A stretch of DNA of 64,000 nt. Origin: Nemopilema nomurai. Lineage: Eukaryota; Cnidaria; Scyphozoa; Rhizostomeae; Rhizostomatidae. Location: positions 186,001 to 250,000 of the forward strand of contig PEDN01001355.1 of assembly GCA_003864495.1 (NCBI GenBank), read 5' to 3'. Shown here one piece after another: positions 36,593-48,300 of this stretch. The notes under the pieces were generated by a model. That model ran no database searches. It was given only the letters and a program-made list of their open reading frames with translations, and was not told where the DNA came from. Position numbers and translations under genes: made by a program. Each line of letters starts with the position of its first letter. The first letter of the stretch is position 1.

Positions 36593-37669
36593 TTAGTTAT
36601 CGATTTCCATTACCTGGATAGAAAAAACCGACCCTTTTGATGAGCGCTTGTCCAGGGCTCCTTTTCCAGCCTTCACTGGAGCAAATGGCTCGACCTTGGC
36701 TCTATCTGGCGTGCAAATACACTGCCTGATTCGCTTCCGAATCGTGCGGTCGGTCGCTGCATAGATCCAAGGGTTGAGGAACGAATTCAGAAAAATGAGG
36801 AAGTTGCACGCGTAAATATACGATTGGCCGCCCAAGCCCGTGATCACGGTACGAAGCACAACGGAGAACCATGGCAAGTACCCCACGGCGAAAGCGAGAA
36901 CGACAAAAAATACCCTCCTCGTCACTTTGCCTTGAGCTGTGTCGATTGACTGGATGTGGGGGTACACCTGTGCCTGTATGGCCTTCATTTGTCGCACGGC
37001 CACTACGAGCATCGCCAGCTGAAGGATAGCAACCAGGAGCACGGTGAGGACAACTACCATGCCAGTGATGAGGAAATACGTTGGGTCCAGCGTCACACCC
37101 CAATCGCAGATTGTATTCAGAGGACGCAAGCAGTCAGTCTTCTGTGCCCACCCGAACGACGGCAGCAGGCACCAGATCGGCATGCAAACCCAGAGGCATG
37201 CTACGATGATCTTGCCTTTTCGCTCAGTCATAATTCCGTGGTATCTAAACGGCATGAAGATGGCTATTACGCGATCTACTGTTATCAAGGCAATCCCGCT
37301 AACGGTTCCTAGTATCGCGAGCAAAGCCGACCCCGCTGCGAAGCGACACCACGCTTGGCCTCGAAAGACGGCGGTGTTCCCTGTAAGCAAATCGATGGAT
37401 AATAAGACCGACACGAACATGCTTTGAAGAAGATCGGAGATCGACAAGCTTACTATGAAAATGTTCCCCACGATACGAAGCAGATCAAACTTCCATAAGA
37501 CGTAGTCAATGAATAGGTTGCTAACGAACCCTGCAGCCCCAACGGTCAAATATAAGCAGGCCACAGTTACCGTCGTGGACATTTCCTTTCTTGATGATCC
37601 GTAATGGCAAGTGAGCTGCAACGAATCGTTGGTAAGTGGACTCTGCAGATCCTTTGGGTGGTAATTCAT
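36593..37669 (-). CDS. Class A (rhodopsin-family) G protein-coupled receptor, intronless
   Basis: A seven-helix plasma-membrane receptor of 358 residues in a single exon, starting MNYHPKDLQSPLTNDS with an N-glycosylation site (NDS). TM1 starts near residue 33 (TVTVACLYLTVGAAGFVSNL). TM2 has SLSISDLL, a Cys precedes TM3 (AWCRF), and TM3 ends ALITVDRVIAIFMPF, i.e. DRV in place of DRY. Cysteines in ECL2 (CLRPLNTICDW) can pair with the TM3 Cys. TM6 reads FVVLAFAVGYLPWF, with no CWxP. TM7 reads FLIFLNSFLNPWIYA, with the NPxxY motif and no retinal-binding lysine, so this is not an opsin. A Cys pair (RQCIC) after helix 8 could be palmitoylated. The ligand is unknown. Large intronless amine/adenosine/melanocortin-like receptor families are common in cnidarians, but I cannot place this one. 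Confidence 0.93.
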   Translation of the reverse strand: MNYHPKDLQSPLTNDSLQLTCHYGSSRKEMSTTVTVACLYLTVGAAGFVSNLFIDYVLWKFDLLRIVGNIFIVSLSISDLLQSMFVSVLLSIDLLTGNTAVFRGQAWCRFAAGSALLAILGTVSGIALITVDRVIAIFMPFRYHGIMTERKGKIIVACLWVCMPIWCLLPSFGWAQKTDCLRPLNTICDWGVTLDPTYFLITGMVVVLTVLLVAILQLAMLVVAVRQMKAIQAQVYPHIQSIDTAQGKVTRRVFFVVLAFAVGYLPWFSVVLRTVITGLGGQSYIYACNFLIFLNSFLNPWIYAATDRTIRKRIRQCICTPDRAKVEPFAPVKAGKGALDKRSSKGSVFSIQVMEIDN

Positions 37670-40600
37670 CCTTAAGTAAAATTAGGGAAACTCGGTAGTC
37701 AGTGATTCATTCTGGTAAGGGAAAACTTATGATGTATTTGTCGTGGTAATGGTTTTACTTTTAAATGTCTTGAAACAACTGGCTTTGTCAGCCTTGTTAA
37801 CCCTTAAGTTCTCCTGCAACAAACTCCGTTGCCTCCAGTAGCTGAAAGAGTCTATAGTGGGCGCGTTGATTGTGAGGTCTTTTGGACTACCCAGCACGAA
37901 ATGTTTTTGCCAATTATCAGATATTAACTACCTTCATTATGGTGATCCTTTCTTTCAGATTGATAATTGCTGCATCATCTTGCATTCTATTATGGGCATA
38001 GAATTCAATAGGGCAGATGGGATTGCAAGTCACCTCCGTAGATTGCAAGGACAACACGATTTGTGCGTAATACGGTCACCATTAAAATAGAGCGGTGGCC
38101 ATTAATTAGCTTTGATCATTTACCTGGCATTCGAGTGTTACCACGTGATCATCACCAATATAACTACCCCCATGATCGTGTTTATCTTGAGCTTTTCCAA
38201 AGTCAGTCATGCCTTATGTATGTGGCTCAAATGCAGCTCTAATTTCTATGCTTTGTAAAGGAACAAGCTTCAATGTTATCAGATAAACAAAGCCAAAAAA
38301 AACAAACAGAATTGAAATCAATGTATAATGAAATAAGAATTGCACATCGCTATGACATAGAAGAACAAAGAGTTATTTCAAATCGTTTCTTATGATGCCT
38401 TTCCAAAAGCCTGTGGTATAGTCATAACTTTCTTAGTGCCTGGCATGAAACTATTTGCAAACGCTATTTACAGACATTAGAAAAGCTTTTTCAAAGTATT
38501 ACCTCACTAGACATTTAACTGAATTGCTGGTTCACCATCAGCCTCAACGCAGCTATCTGTGTCCCGGTAAGAAAGAAAATGTGTTGCCCCTAAAAGAGTG
38601 TAGACCGTTCATCAATCCCCGGTCTCCCTCATCATTTTTTGCCCCCTTATACCCCAGACTGGAAAGTTTGTAATTTACGCGGACAAGGTGACAAAAAGTT
38701 TCCTGAACTGCAAGCCCTCATCAGGATTGCATAAAATTTTTGCGCAGCTACAATAAATTAATCAGGGCGATGGCCCCCAAATTTTGCCAAAATCTTTTGT
38801 TATTGGTCTTAAATTTGTTGCTGTTCACGTTTGATTAATTTGCGCGGAAAATTTGGCCTCTAAAAGCTTTTGGATAGTATCAAAATATAATGAGAGAACT
38901 AAGATAGCCTAAACTAAAAACATTGTTTTAACGTGATTCGGATCGGTCCACGAATGGGCCTTCCCTTTGTGCAATCTTACGAGATTTGAGATACTTCGAA
39001 TCTGCAAACCATGACAAAAATCAATCTATCTTGGTCCTCTTACCTGTGCTTGATAGCATTCGTACGCAGGCAAAGGCCAACACATGCGTGCTAGGTCGTT
39101 CTTAATACCATTTTGAGCATTGCTTGTTTCAATAAGGTGTGAGCTTCAATGCAAGCTCGTCGCGGTTCTATGTCAGCTTTTTTATTGCGCCATCCGCACT
39201 TTCCATGCACGATACTGGTGGGCCTAAAGGAATACTGCTTTTTGGAATTCACTGGCAGGAAAACAGCCAAAGATGTTATTTTGGTTAAGTGTTTCTTATT
39301 TCATCTGGTAATGATCTCTTAACGTCTTCACTGGTGATGTTTGTGGTGTCAATTAGTGACAATCCTGGCTAGAAACAAGACGATTGGCTCCGACGCAGGT
39401 TGGAAAGTGGAGGGGCCAAGGGGGATTTTAACAATCATAACAAAAGATGTTTAAAAAGCGCTATTGTTTTACAAAAATGTTAGGGGCCGTGACCCCCCTT
39501 CGTCGGAGGCTCTGATTGTAGACCTTACGTGACTGCCTACATTACATTGTCCAATCTCAACTAGTTTTAAATGGAAGAGATAGTAGAAATGCGAGTAGGG
39601 CAAGAAAAGTGACGTCAGATTGAATTTTGGCGATTGTTAATTGGTGTTGGGGAGCATCTTCAACTTTTACACTTTTCCTGATTAATCATTTTTAATTTGA
39701 ACTCTTTGGTGCTATGTTTCATTAACTATGTTGTCTACAAACATTGTTTTTCATCATTTGTTTACAATTGGGGAAAATTCTTTCTATGCATATTATAGCT
39801 AATTAAAACAAACTAGTATGAGTTTACAACTTTTGTTATGTGTAATGAAATAGTCAAATATAACCTATGTTGCATACATCCTTATATGGATTACAAGTAC
39901 AATTAGATGATGCTAATTCTGAGATCTTTTCTTGAATATTTGCAAAAGTTGGAGAGTTTTTTTTTTAGTTTGGCACCGAGTTCCTTATTTGCATTTTCAG
40001 TGTAGTCACTACCTCTTTTTTGTGAAACTGATACCCATGGATGGTAACCTACTGTACTTTTGGAACAAACGTTGTTAATATTCGGATATGGTCCATGGTT
40101 CAAAAGCATAATTAAATTTATAACGTGGTAAAAATTCTGTATATCAGCAGTTGGAATATGAAGATTAGACTAATCTTCAGATTACGGCAAGTTAAGAGCA
40201 ACAAAACTATAGAAACATTGCCCTATTTAGAAATGGAGCTGATGATTTTAGAAAGGGGGGGGGGGGGAGCTGAGGGCAAGCCGATAATAAATTGCGCCAT
40301 GCTGTTGCAAATTAGAGAAGGGACGGTATAAAGCAGATCACTGGGAAGAGGCAGATTGCGTCTAGCGTGGACACGCCCTTGTCTTCGCAAGCTTACGATA
40401 CACTTCAAAAATTGCAGATCAGTGGGCAGTACAACTGGCCACCCCCATCAATTCTGAGCTCCAAATATCTTTCTGGCACATGCATGCATGTACCTAAGTG
40501 CGTATGTAGACGTGAATGAATATCGTCCGGTTTCGCATTACTGATATGATTGAATGGAAAGAAGATTTCTCTAGAAAAAGGGCAGTTTATCTGGTAATTC

Positions 40601-40908
40601 ATTTCCATATATGAGTAAAATTCATCAAAAAATTCCAATTTACTACCACGTTTTTACAAAACTTACAAATGTAAAATTCTAAAACTATTATTATATCTTT
40701 TGAACGACAATTCTTTTCCTTTGTTTCTCAACTCCGGCAAACATCAGTTGGTGTCAGACGCCAATGTTAATCTGAATTATTGAAAAGCAAAAGAGGCCAT
40801 TTCATGTTTACTGGAAGTGTTGATTCGCTAACTTCATATTGTCTCGCTGTGACTTCAGACCCTAATACAGTGGTTAATGCCCTGCCTGTTACGACGATTC
40901 TTCTGCAT
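37670..40908. other. Intergenic DNA with a MITE-like element and G tract
   Basis: It should contain the GPCR promoter (high side of 37670) and the FAM20B 3'UTR. A short inverted-repeat element is seen at about 39383-39519, and a 13-G tract at 40255-40267. I find no conserved coding exon. Confidence 0.4.
39383..39519. mobile_element. MITE-like short inverted-repeat element
   Basis: The left end reads TGGCTCCGACGCAGG and the right end, reverse complemented, reads GAGCCTCCGACGAAGG. The ends are inverted near-matches around about 100 bp of sequence with ggggccaaggggga and ggggccgtgacccccc. No coding capacity. Exact ends and target-site duplication are not resolved. Confidence 0.4.
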
Positions 40909-43900
40909 TTACAGGCCATCGTCGATTAATACTTTCTCTTCTCCATGTTTATGGATGCACTTTTTGACGCTGTCCATTGCAATCTTCAGCCTTCTGTCAA
41001 GAGCTTCCAGGTGTGGTTCTGCAAGAACCGGGGAGACTGGATCCGACAGAAGAGACTGACGTAGCCGGGCACTAAGAAGCTCTGCTTCTGGTTCCTCAAG
41101 CGGAATTTTTGACAACCGGTCATATGTGCTTTTTCGTATTCTAAAACACAGAAATGTATAAACCAAACATAGAACAGAGTGGAGAGCCACAAAGCTTTAA
41201 TGAAAAAATAGCAGTAGGAAGACACTGTTTTCACAAGAAAATCAGGGGAATTGGTTTCCAGGAAGACACTGTTTTCACAAGAAAATCAGGGGAATTGGTT
41301 TCCTGTTTGTAAATTGGTGTCCCTACAAGAAATGCACCTGGTCCGCAGCTGGTCAAAGAAGGGCGGTGCATACAAAACAAATGATCAAGGAAGTGACTCC
41401 GTTAAATAAGGAGCTAACAAAGTTCTTATCACTCGAACCACAGGTCCTGCTCACTTGAGCAACTACGGATTAAGCATGGAATTTAGCTTTCGTGTGTTTT
41501 TTGGCATTTAAAACTCTCTAATTTCTTTCACCCCGTAGCAAATCAAGTTTGTTTTCAAGTTGTCACTTTCTTGCTAGCAAACGGATACATGCTATGCGAA
41601 TCGAACAGAGTATACACATTACCGGCAGCACTGCGAAAGCGGAGTTAGAATAGACAGCTCGTCGGTGGAAGGATTTCCAAAGCTGGAAGAAAAATTTTAG
41701 TTTGATCAACGGCAAATAGTGAAATAAATAATGAAAAATTTACGCAAACTGAAAAACGAACTATTGATCAGAACAGAAAATGGAGGAAGAATCCAAGCAA
41801 AAGATTGATTTACTCTCTTCATAGGGGAACTGCCAGCTGAGAGTACTTCTCATTTCCTCTGGCCCTATGCTTAAGCAACACAACTTTATTTGCTTGCAGG
41901 TATGATTTCAAGTTCGCCTTCACAGTGAATTTTCCTCAGGGTAATTTTGAAGTTGGTGTGTGGCCTTAAACAGTGCATTCCTACCTTTTAGCATTGTCAA
42001 GATGAAGAAGCATCCCATGTGGTCCTCCTTTCTTCAATGTCTCATAATGATGTCTGTCCCCATTTCCTAAGAGCATGGAGAACTTTTCATTGAAACAAGG
42101 TGATTAATGCATGCTTGTTGATCGAATAAGAACCCACAAAGCAAATTTGTTGGACACTTTATGAGAGAGGGATAGAGCACCTATTGCATACTAGAACAAT
42201 GTGTTGAAAGAGAGACAGGGAGAGAAGCATTTGAAAATTTTGGATAGAGTCGCAGGATGGTTGGGGAAAAGCAAACAGCAGAGGATGTCTCTTTTAAAAT
42301 GGCCCACAAATGTCATGAGTATTGGTATTTGCATTAAAATTATGATAATGGTAATTCATGTAAAATTGTGAAACACAGGAAGTACAAAATGATGTCTTTA
42401 GAAGTAAAAAATCTTACCAATTAAGAAGTCAAAAATAGATGTGTCAATGATGTCAAGTAGGCGGGGACCTTCATTGTAAGGTGAAACAGACATAATATCG
42501 CTGCAATAGTCAGGATCTAACTCCCACCTGAAAAACAAAAATAATGAAAAATTCATAAGGAAAGAGACAAATAATATTAAACAAAAGAAGATAGCAAATG
42601 GGTGATATGCAGTGTCAGAAAACTAACAGTAAAGTGTGGGACGAAATATTTAAAAGGGCTGCTACTTCTAGGCCAAAAGCAACAACTCTATCCGGAACTG
42701 CTCAAAAGTGACAAAATTACTGAAGTAATGAGTGAACATTGTTTTTCAGAATTTTGGGTCTAATAGCAAAATACATACTGCATTTGCAATACATTGCTCA
42801 ATTTATTGTGTCATCTTACACATTGGAAATAATTATTATGTATATTCATGGGACTATGACTATGTATATGTACACTTGAAAATTTGAACACTTGAAACGT
42901 AATATAGGGCTGTGATTTGATTAGGATAACTATCAACTTTCCTAAAACAGTACTGCTCACCTTGCTTTTCTTTTGTTGTAAGTCCTTTGCCATGGATGTC
43001 TTGACTTTGCTAGCTGCCAACCATCTGGTAACCAAATTGTCATTGAGCCTTCCATTATGTTTCCTTTTGCACAGGCTGCTTCTGCCTTCTTGCAATAATA
43101 ACAGACCCCATAGAAACAATCATTGCCATCCTCTGCAATTTCAAAAAATTATTAACACTTTGAAGAATTTGTTTAACTAGCCATGACAGTGGAAAAAGTA
43201 AACATGTAAACATGTGACACTTTATGCCATTTTCTTGATACCACACAAATGAATAAAAGTATATAAGGTAAGGTGTTGATATTACAGGGGTACAATGTTA
43301 TATGACCCAGTCCTCCTAATAACAACAAATAGAGTTTAATATTTAACAGAATTTACTTTTAAAAACACAATTTTCGGAGGCCAAGATATAAATAATAATT
43401 ATTCAAAAAGGGACACTTCAATATTCAGTGATGACAAATATTCATAAAAAGTAAAGCCTTACATGTTTACTGATGTTAATCTCTATGAAACAGAAAGTAG
43501 TAAAAGTCTTTAAAAGTGCTTGCCTACCATTTTTGAAAAATGTTTTCAGAAGAGCCTCTTCTCCAATGGCTTTTACCTCTTTGTTTAAATCTACTTTGCG
43601 CCCAACTACTGGTGGTGCACGGAAGAAACCCAGAATTCTAGAAATTAATTTATTAAAATTTTGAATATGTGTAGATGTTTCAATGAGATCAATATCAAGA
43701 CCAATAGTATCTGGGTTATATATAGTATATACATTATCATAATTACAACAAGATAATCAATCAAGAAAAATTTACAGTAAAGAGCAGCATATAAGCTGCC
43801 CCTACACATAAGTCACACCTCAGGTTTTAGGCCTTGGTTGGGAAAAAAAGTTTTGTCTAATAATTGATCATTGAAAATAATCTATTTAATTTAAAAATCC

Positions 43901-44965
43901 ATGAAATTCTTCTTCGTTGTCAGAGAGACTCATCCTATACTGTTGCTGTTGAGTGGCAAAATGAGGAAAAGTTGGCTTGTACCCATGTTTTACCTGTACA
44001 ATTTTATGTCTATATGTTGGTGATGCATGAAAACAATTGAAATTGAAGGCACCAATATTGCAATATAGTGCTTTCATCCAAAAACATAATCAAGCTATTT
44101 ACAATAAAACTGACCATAAAATTGGAGAATGACTGGAACAAACCTATCTAAATGGAATGCAGCAATTTCTGCATTGTGTCTGTCAAAACCATCATATATT
44201 TTTCCACTGACAACATAATCTCTTGGGTATCTAGAAGAAAGAGCATCGGTTGTCTAAATACCAACAGAACCCTTTGATAATCTCCAGCAGGTTTCAGTTA
44301 ACCATTAGCATACAAAGAATGCAGTTTTAATTTCCTCTTGTGTCTGCATATAGTGTGACAGAAGAGATACTTAATCAAATAGTTCCTACTTTTAGTACAC
44401 AGAAGCAACTCTAAAAAGGCAATTACCGCATTGGCTTAAAAACAGCTTTTTGCTGTGAGGGGCCTTCCATAAGGAATGCAATTTTTAACTGTGTTCCTTT
44501 GCGAAAAGTCTTAGCCTCTAGAATCTTTCGTGCAGCAAGACCTTGAAGAATTCTTTGAACAGCCATTTCATTCTTTGGGCTCGTAATATGCCTCTCTGTC
44601 ACCATTGTCCACCAGATATCCCACGGATCCATGACATCCAAGTTTTTATATTTTTCGTTACTATTTGCTTCCTTTTTGGCTTTATATTCTTCTTTAATAA
44701 ATTGCATATCTCCGTCTTTGCTTTCTTTTTGTCTTGCACTATCCTTTGGAGACTCTTCAAGCGGTGTTTCTCTTCTCTCTATGGAATGAGCACCATCGAG
44801 ATTTGGGTTGCCTTCATTAAGATCTACTGTATCTATTCTATCGAAACTGTCGAACTCCCTCTCACCATACTGTCGGTTTTTAGAGAGTTTAATTCTTATT
44901 ATCATCAAAATGCACACACTGATTAATACAGTTAGTAGAACTCGCTCCTTGAGCTTCATATTCAT
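40909..44965 (-). CDS. FAM20B: Glycosaminoglycan xylosylkinase FAM20B, 8 exons
   Basis: This Golgi kinase phosphorylates xylose in the proteoglycan linker tetrasaccharide, promoting glycosaminoglycan chain extension. Exons: 44427-44965, 44144-44230, 43528-43637, 42961-43132, 42418-42527, 41985-42066, 41623-41682, 40909-41140; all phases agree, giving 463 residues (human 409). It opens [20 protein letters not shown], close to human MKLKQRVVLL, a type II signal anchor. A stem of about 100 residues follows, then [12 protein letters not shown] and VFKPMR (the nucleotide-binding Lys region), [27 protein letters not shown] (structural Cys), [16 protein letters not shown] (catalytic Asp), LDNAKSFGNP (metal-binding Asp), PLSQCCR, and the end [19 protein letters not shown]. 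The ATG at 44959 (MKLKERV) is an equally likely start. The extra length is in the charged stem. The gene is divergent from MED27. Confidence 0.96.
41216..41303. repeat. Exact 44-bp tandem duplication in the last FAM20B intron
   Basis: The unit AGGAAGACACTGTTTTCACA... ending GGTTTCC occurs at 41216-41259 and again at 41260-41303, with no difference seen. It lies about 75 bp from the acceptor of the last exon (41140), within the 41141-41622 intron. Confidence 0.95.
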
Positions 44966-45341
44966 TAGCAATTTTCCTGTCAATCAAACATATGACAAAT
45001 GTCATTCGAGTCCACTGTGGTACAAAGGAATTTGTTGTGATACTTCTCATAAAAATAGTTCCACATGCCATAGAAACTTGCAATTGAGACTCATACTGCA
45101 AATTTAACAAAAAATTCCCCAATCATAAAAAATCGGCTTCCAGTGCTAACGATCGTTTCTTTTTGGGCTACCAAAATATGGTTATATACCATTTCTTTTC
45201 CTGATGGTGGCAAAAATTTAAATTCGCCACGTTTTGATTAATTACCTACTGGCGAAAGAGGCTGGTCTTGTATCATTGAGAGGCCAAGTGCAAGACTTAG
45301 GCCATGTTTAGGCCGCAAGAGAGTTTTTAGTCTCCAATGAA
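44966..45341. promoter_or_regulatory. Bidirectional promoter region, FAM20B / MED27
   Basis: Only 376 bp separate the FAM20B and MED27 start codons, which face away from each other. Both core promoters and 5'UTRs must lie here. No TATA box in a convincing position was seen. Shared regulation is inferred from spacing alone. Confidence 0.55.
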
Positions 45342-48300
45342 ATGTCGGCTCAAGGGACCACACCCACGACCAAGCCTTCTAATATAGGAACATTTGCAGC
45401 TGAAGTAACTACGGCGTTAGAGGCCACCCAAGATCTTCAAGATAGTGTTCACAAACTGCTTGAGTCGTTTACCACATGGAAGAGCCAAGACTCAGAATCC
45501 TGTCTTTCTGTTGTCAGAGATACGATTAAAGACATTCAGTCTTCTCAGAAGTACCATGATTATTTATTTAAAGTGTTTTTATTTGGCTGTAGTTAAAGTT
45601 GGATTTAACTCTTTTTTCAAAAATGACATGAAAGCAATCTCACCCAAGCAAAACCACCAACGACAATAAACAAAACAAAATGAAAACAATTTTCTTGTGA
45701 TCAACATTAATTGAGCGTTCTCAAGCATACTTGAAATTTATTGACATACACCAAAGTGTAAAAGCCATTTAACTCTTCTCGTATCCCTGTTTTGTTCTTT
45801 GATTGTTACTTTAACTAATAGTCTTGAAATAAAGATTCATGAGAAGATATTGAGTTCATGATATCTTGAAAAACCTCTCACTAGCTTTCAATTGACTCTT
45901 TTGTAGCAATTTAGAAAAAACTGTTGCATCTTTCACAAAGCTTCCACAAACACAACCTGTTGCTCTGGGAAATAGTGGCTTGATTTCACTCCACCCAAAT
46001 GAAGACAAGTCTTCAATATACAGAGATCTTCTGCAAGCGTATGCTTGGGTTTCAAAGGTTTGACCAAATTTTTGTTTCTTGTACAGATTCTTCACTTATA
46101 ATTATAATATGGCCCATCAAATACACTGACCCCTCTGTACCATTTAAATTGTTTTGCTACAACTAGCTCAATTTTAGTTTAAGCTGCTTATAATTTGGAA
46201 ATGATACCTTTTGCTTATTGACTTGCTTTGAAAGAGCTTCTTGACAAATGTTAAGACCCATTTATGTAAGGAGCATATATCTAATGTTCAAACATTCTGT
46301 TTGAATAAACTTCAATCATTTTGTTTCTGAGTTTGAATTTACATTCCTTCATTATTTGTGGCTAATAACAAATACTGCTATTCCTGTTTGAGTATCATAA
46401 AGTTCATAATTTGTGTGTTTGGCATCCTATATTTAGGCCATCAGCAATATTGATAAAGTGACAGAAGATTCATTATTTACTTTAGTTAAATGCTGATTCT
46501 AACCAAGCTTTGAACAACCTTAAAAGAAAATATCCAGAACCAGAGAGATTCCCATTTCCATCAAGCAAAAAGCCAAAAGATTCTGCTGGGTATTTTTTCT
46601 CTCATATTAGTTTTGAGTCATGCCTCAGATTAAAGAAGGTTTGATATTTTTTTAACATTTGTATATTAGTTTGGTTTCCTGTAGCTTTTCATGTGCTTTC
46701 TAAGGCCCTTCAATTTGCCTAAAATAAAACATTCAAGTCAGATGTTTCAGAATAGTTGATATAGGCAACAGGATTTCTTACAATGATTAGAGAGTGGGGA
46801 GAAATAGCCAACCCCTAGCAAGACTCAAACTGCAAAAAACTTGCTTTTCCAGCCCTATGCAATATTGGGGCTGCAATGGCCCTCCTGGTGTGGGCAGTCC
46901 TCCCTCTCTCAACAGGTCCTCTGCACATTGTGGCCGAGCTGGGATGGCTCCCTTGCCCAATCAGCAAAAAATAGGGGCAGTGCGGATAAATGGCTTGGCC
47001 TGAGCACTTGACATTAAAAGTCAGGGGTTGTGAGTTTGAGGCATGCATGGGTCATTTTTCTGCACTCTCTAGGAATAGTAATAATCTCAAGCAAGCAAAA
47101 TCTCTTCCGATTTGGCATCATCAGATTATATAATCATCAGATTTAGCAAATTTTAGGGAAAAAGAATGTCAGATATTTTACCTTTATCATTATTTTATTT
47201 GAAGCACTAGATGTATTTCAGCTATGTTTGAGTTCATATTTAATACAATTTTTTTTGTAAATATGTATAAATCTTGTTTGTCCTCAGCTTATTACAAAAC
47301 ATCTGTCAAGTACTGCAATCAAAATTTCCAGATTTGGTTATAACTATCCCTGATCCAAAAGTTTCATGCCTAAAGGTTTACATCATTCTTAATTGTTTTT
47401 ATCTTTTCATTCTGCTTAAGATGATTAATGTTATAGTGTCGTTTCTCACAGTTTTTCAGAATAATTTGTTTTGCACAGCTGCTCTATTTGTAAGAAAGTA
47501 ATTTTGTTCTTGTTATTTTAAATCTATTATCAACAATGAAGTTGCTAGGTCAGGCCTTTCCGTTACATCAAAAGCACTTATACAAGATTGATTGAATAAG
47601 CTTTTAATCACTCAGGTAAAGCAGTAAATTCCATGACATTTCATTGTGTATGTTAAGGAAAATCATTCAATTTCTATTCACATTTGTCAACATTCTCTTT
47701 ACATATTATCCAGATTTCTTTACCATGTAGACAGGCTTTATTTCTTGTTTACTATTGCACATTAGATGTGTTTACCTCAAGAGGTTGCTAGCACAAGAGA
47801 AGTCAAGCAAGGATGAGTAATATGTCACAAAAATGCCCGCTAAGTGATTCTAGTTCCTTGTGAAAAATGGAAGAGTGAGTGTTGCAAAAGAAAGCAAGTG
47901 CCTTAAAATGTTTTAATGATGTTAAGTTGCCTGAACTTTATTTGATTATTTTGTGAATGTTTGTCACATAGTCTTTTTCATAAATTCAGCCATATATATT
48001 TGTCTCTTCAGATTGCCATCAGAAGTGTTCTTTCTGCATTTGTCCTTTTTTCTGGGGGTACTCTTGATAGAGTCATTGTACGCAGCGATAAAGAAGATGG
48101 TAGAAAAGATGAGTGTCTAGTAAGTGTAACATTTCTTTATGGAATTTTTTATTCACATATCATCTGCTTTGAATATATATGTATCCCATTTTCTTGCTTC
48201 ACTCCCATTGATTTCTAATGATAATGCATGTCATTCCATTTGTTTTTTGCAAACATCTTGTCAGGTCTAATAAATTTAATGGTGATTAGTATATCTTTGG

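Noticed and set aside
36956..37427. Plus-strand open frames of about 120 codons
   Set aside because: Antisense shadows of the GPCR exon.
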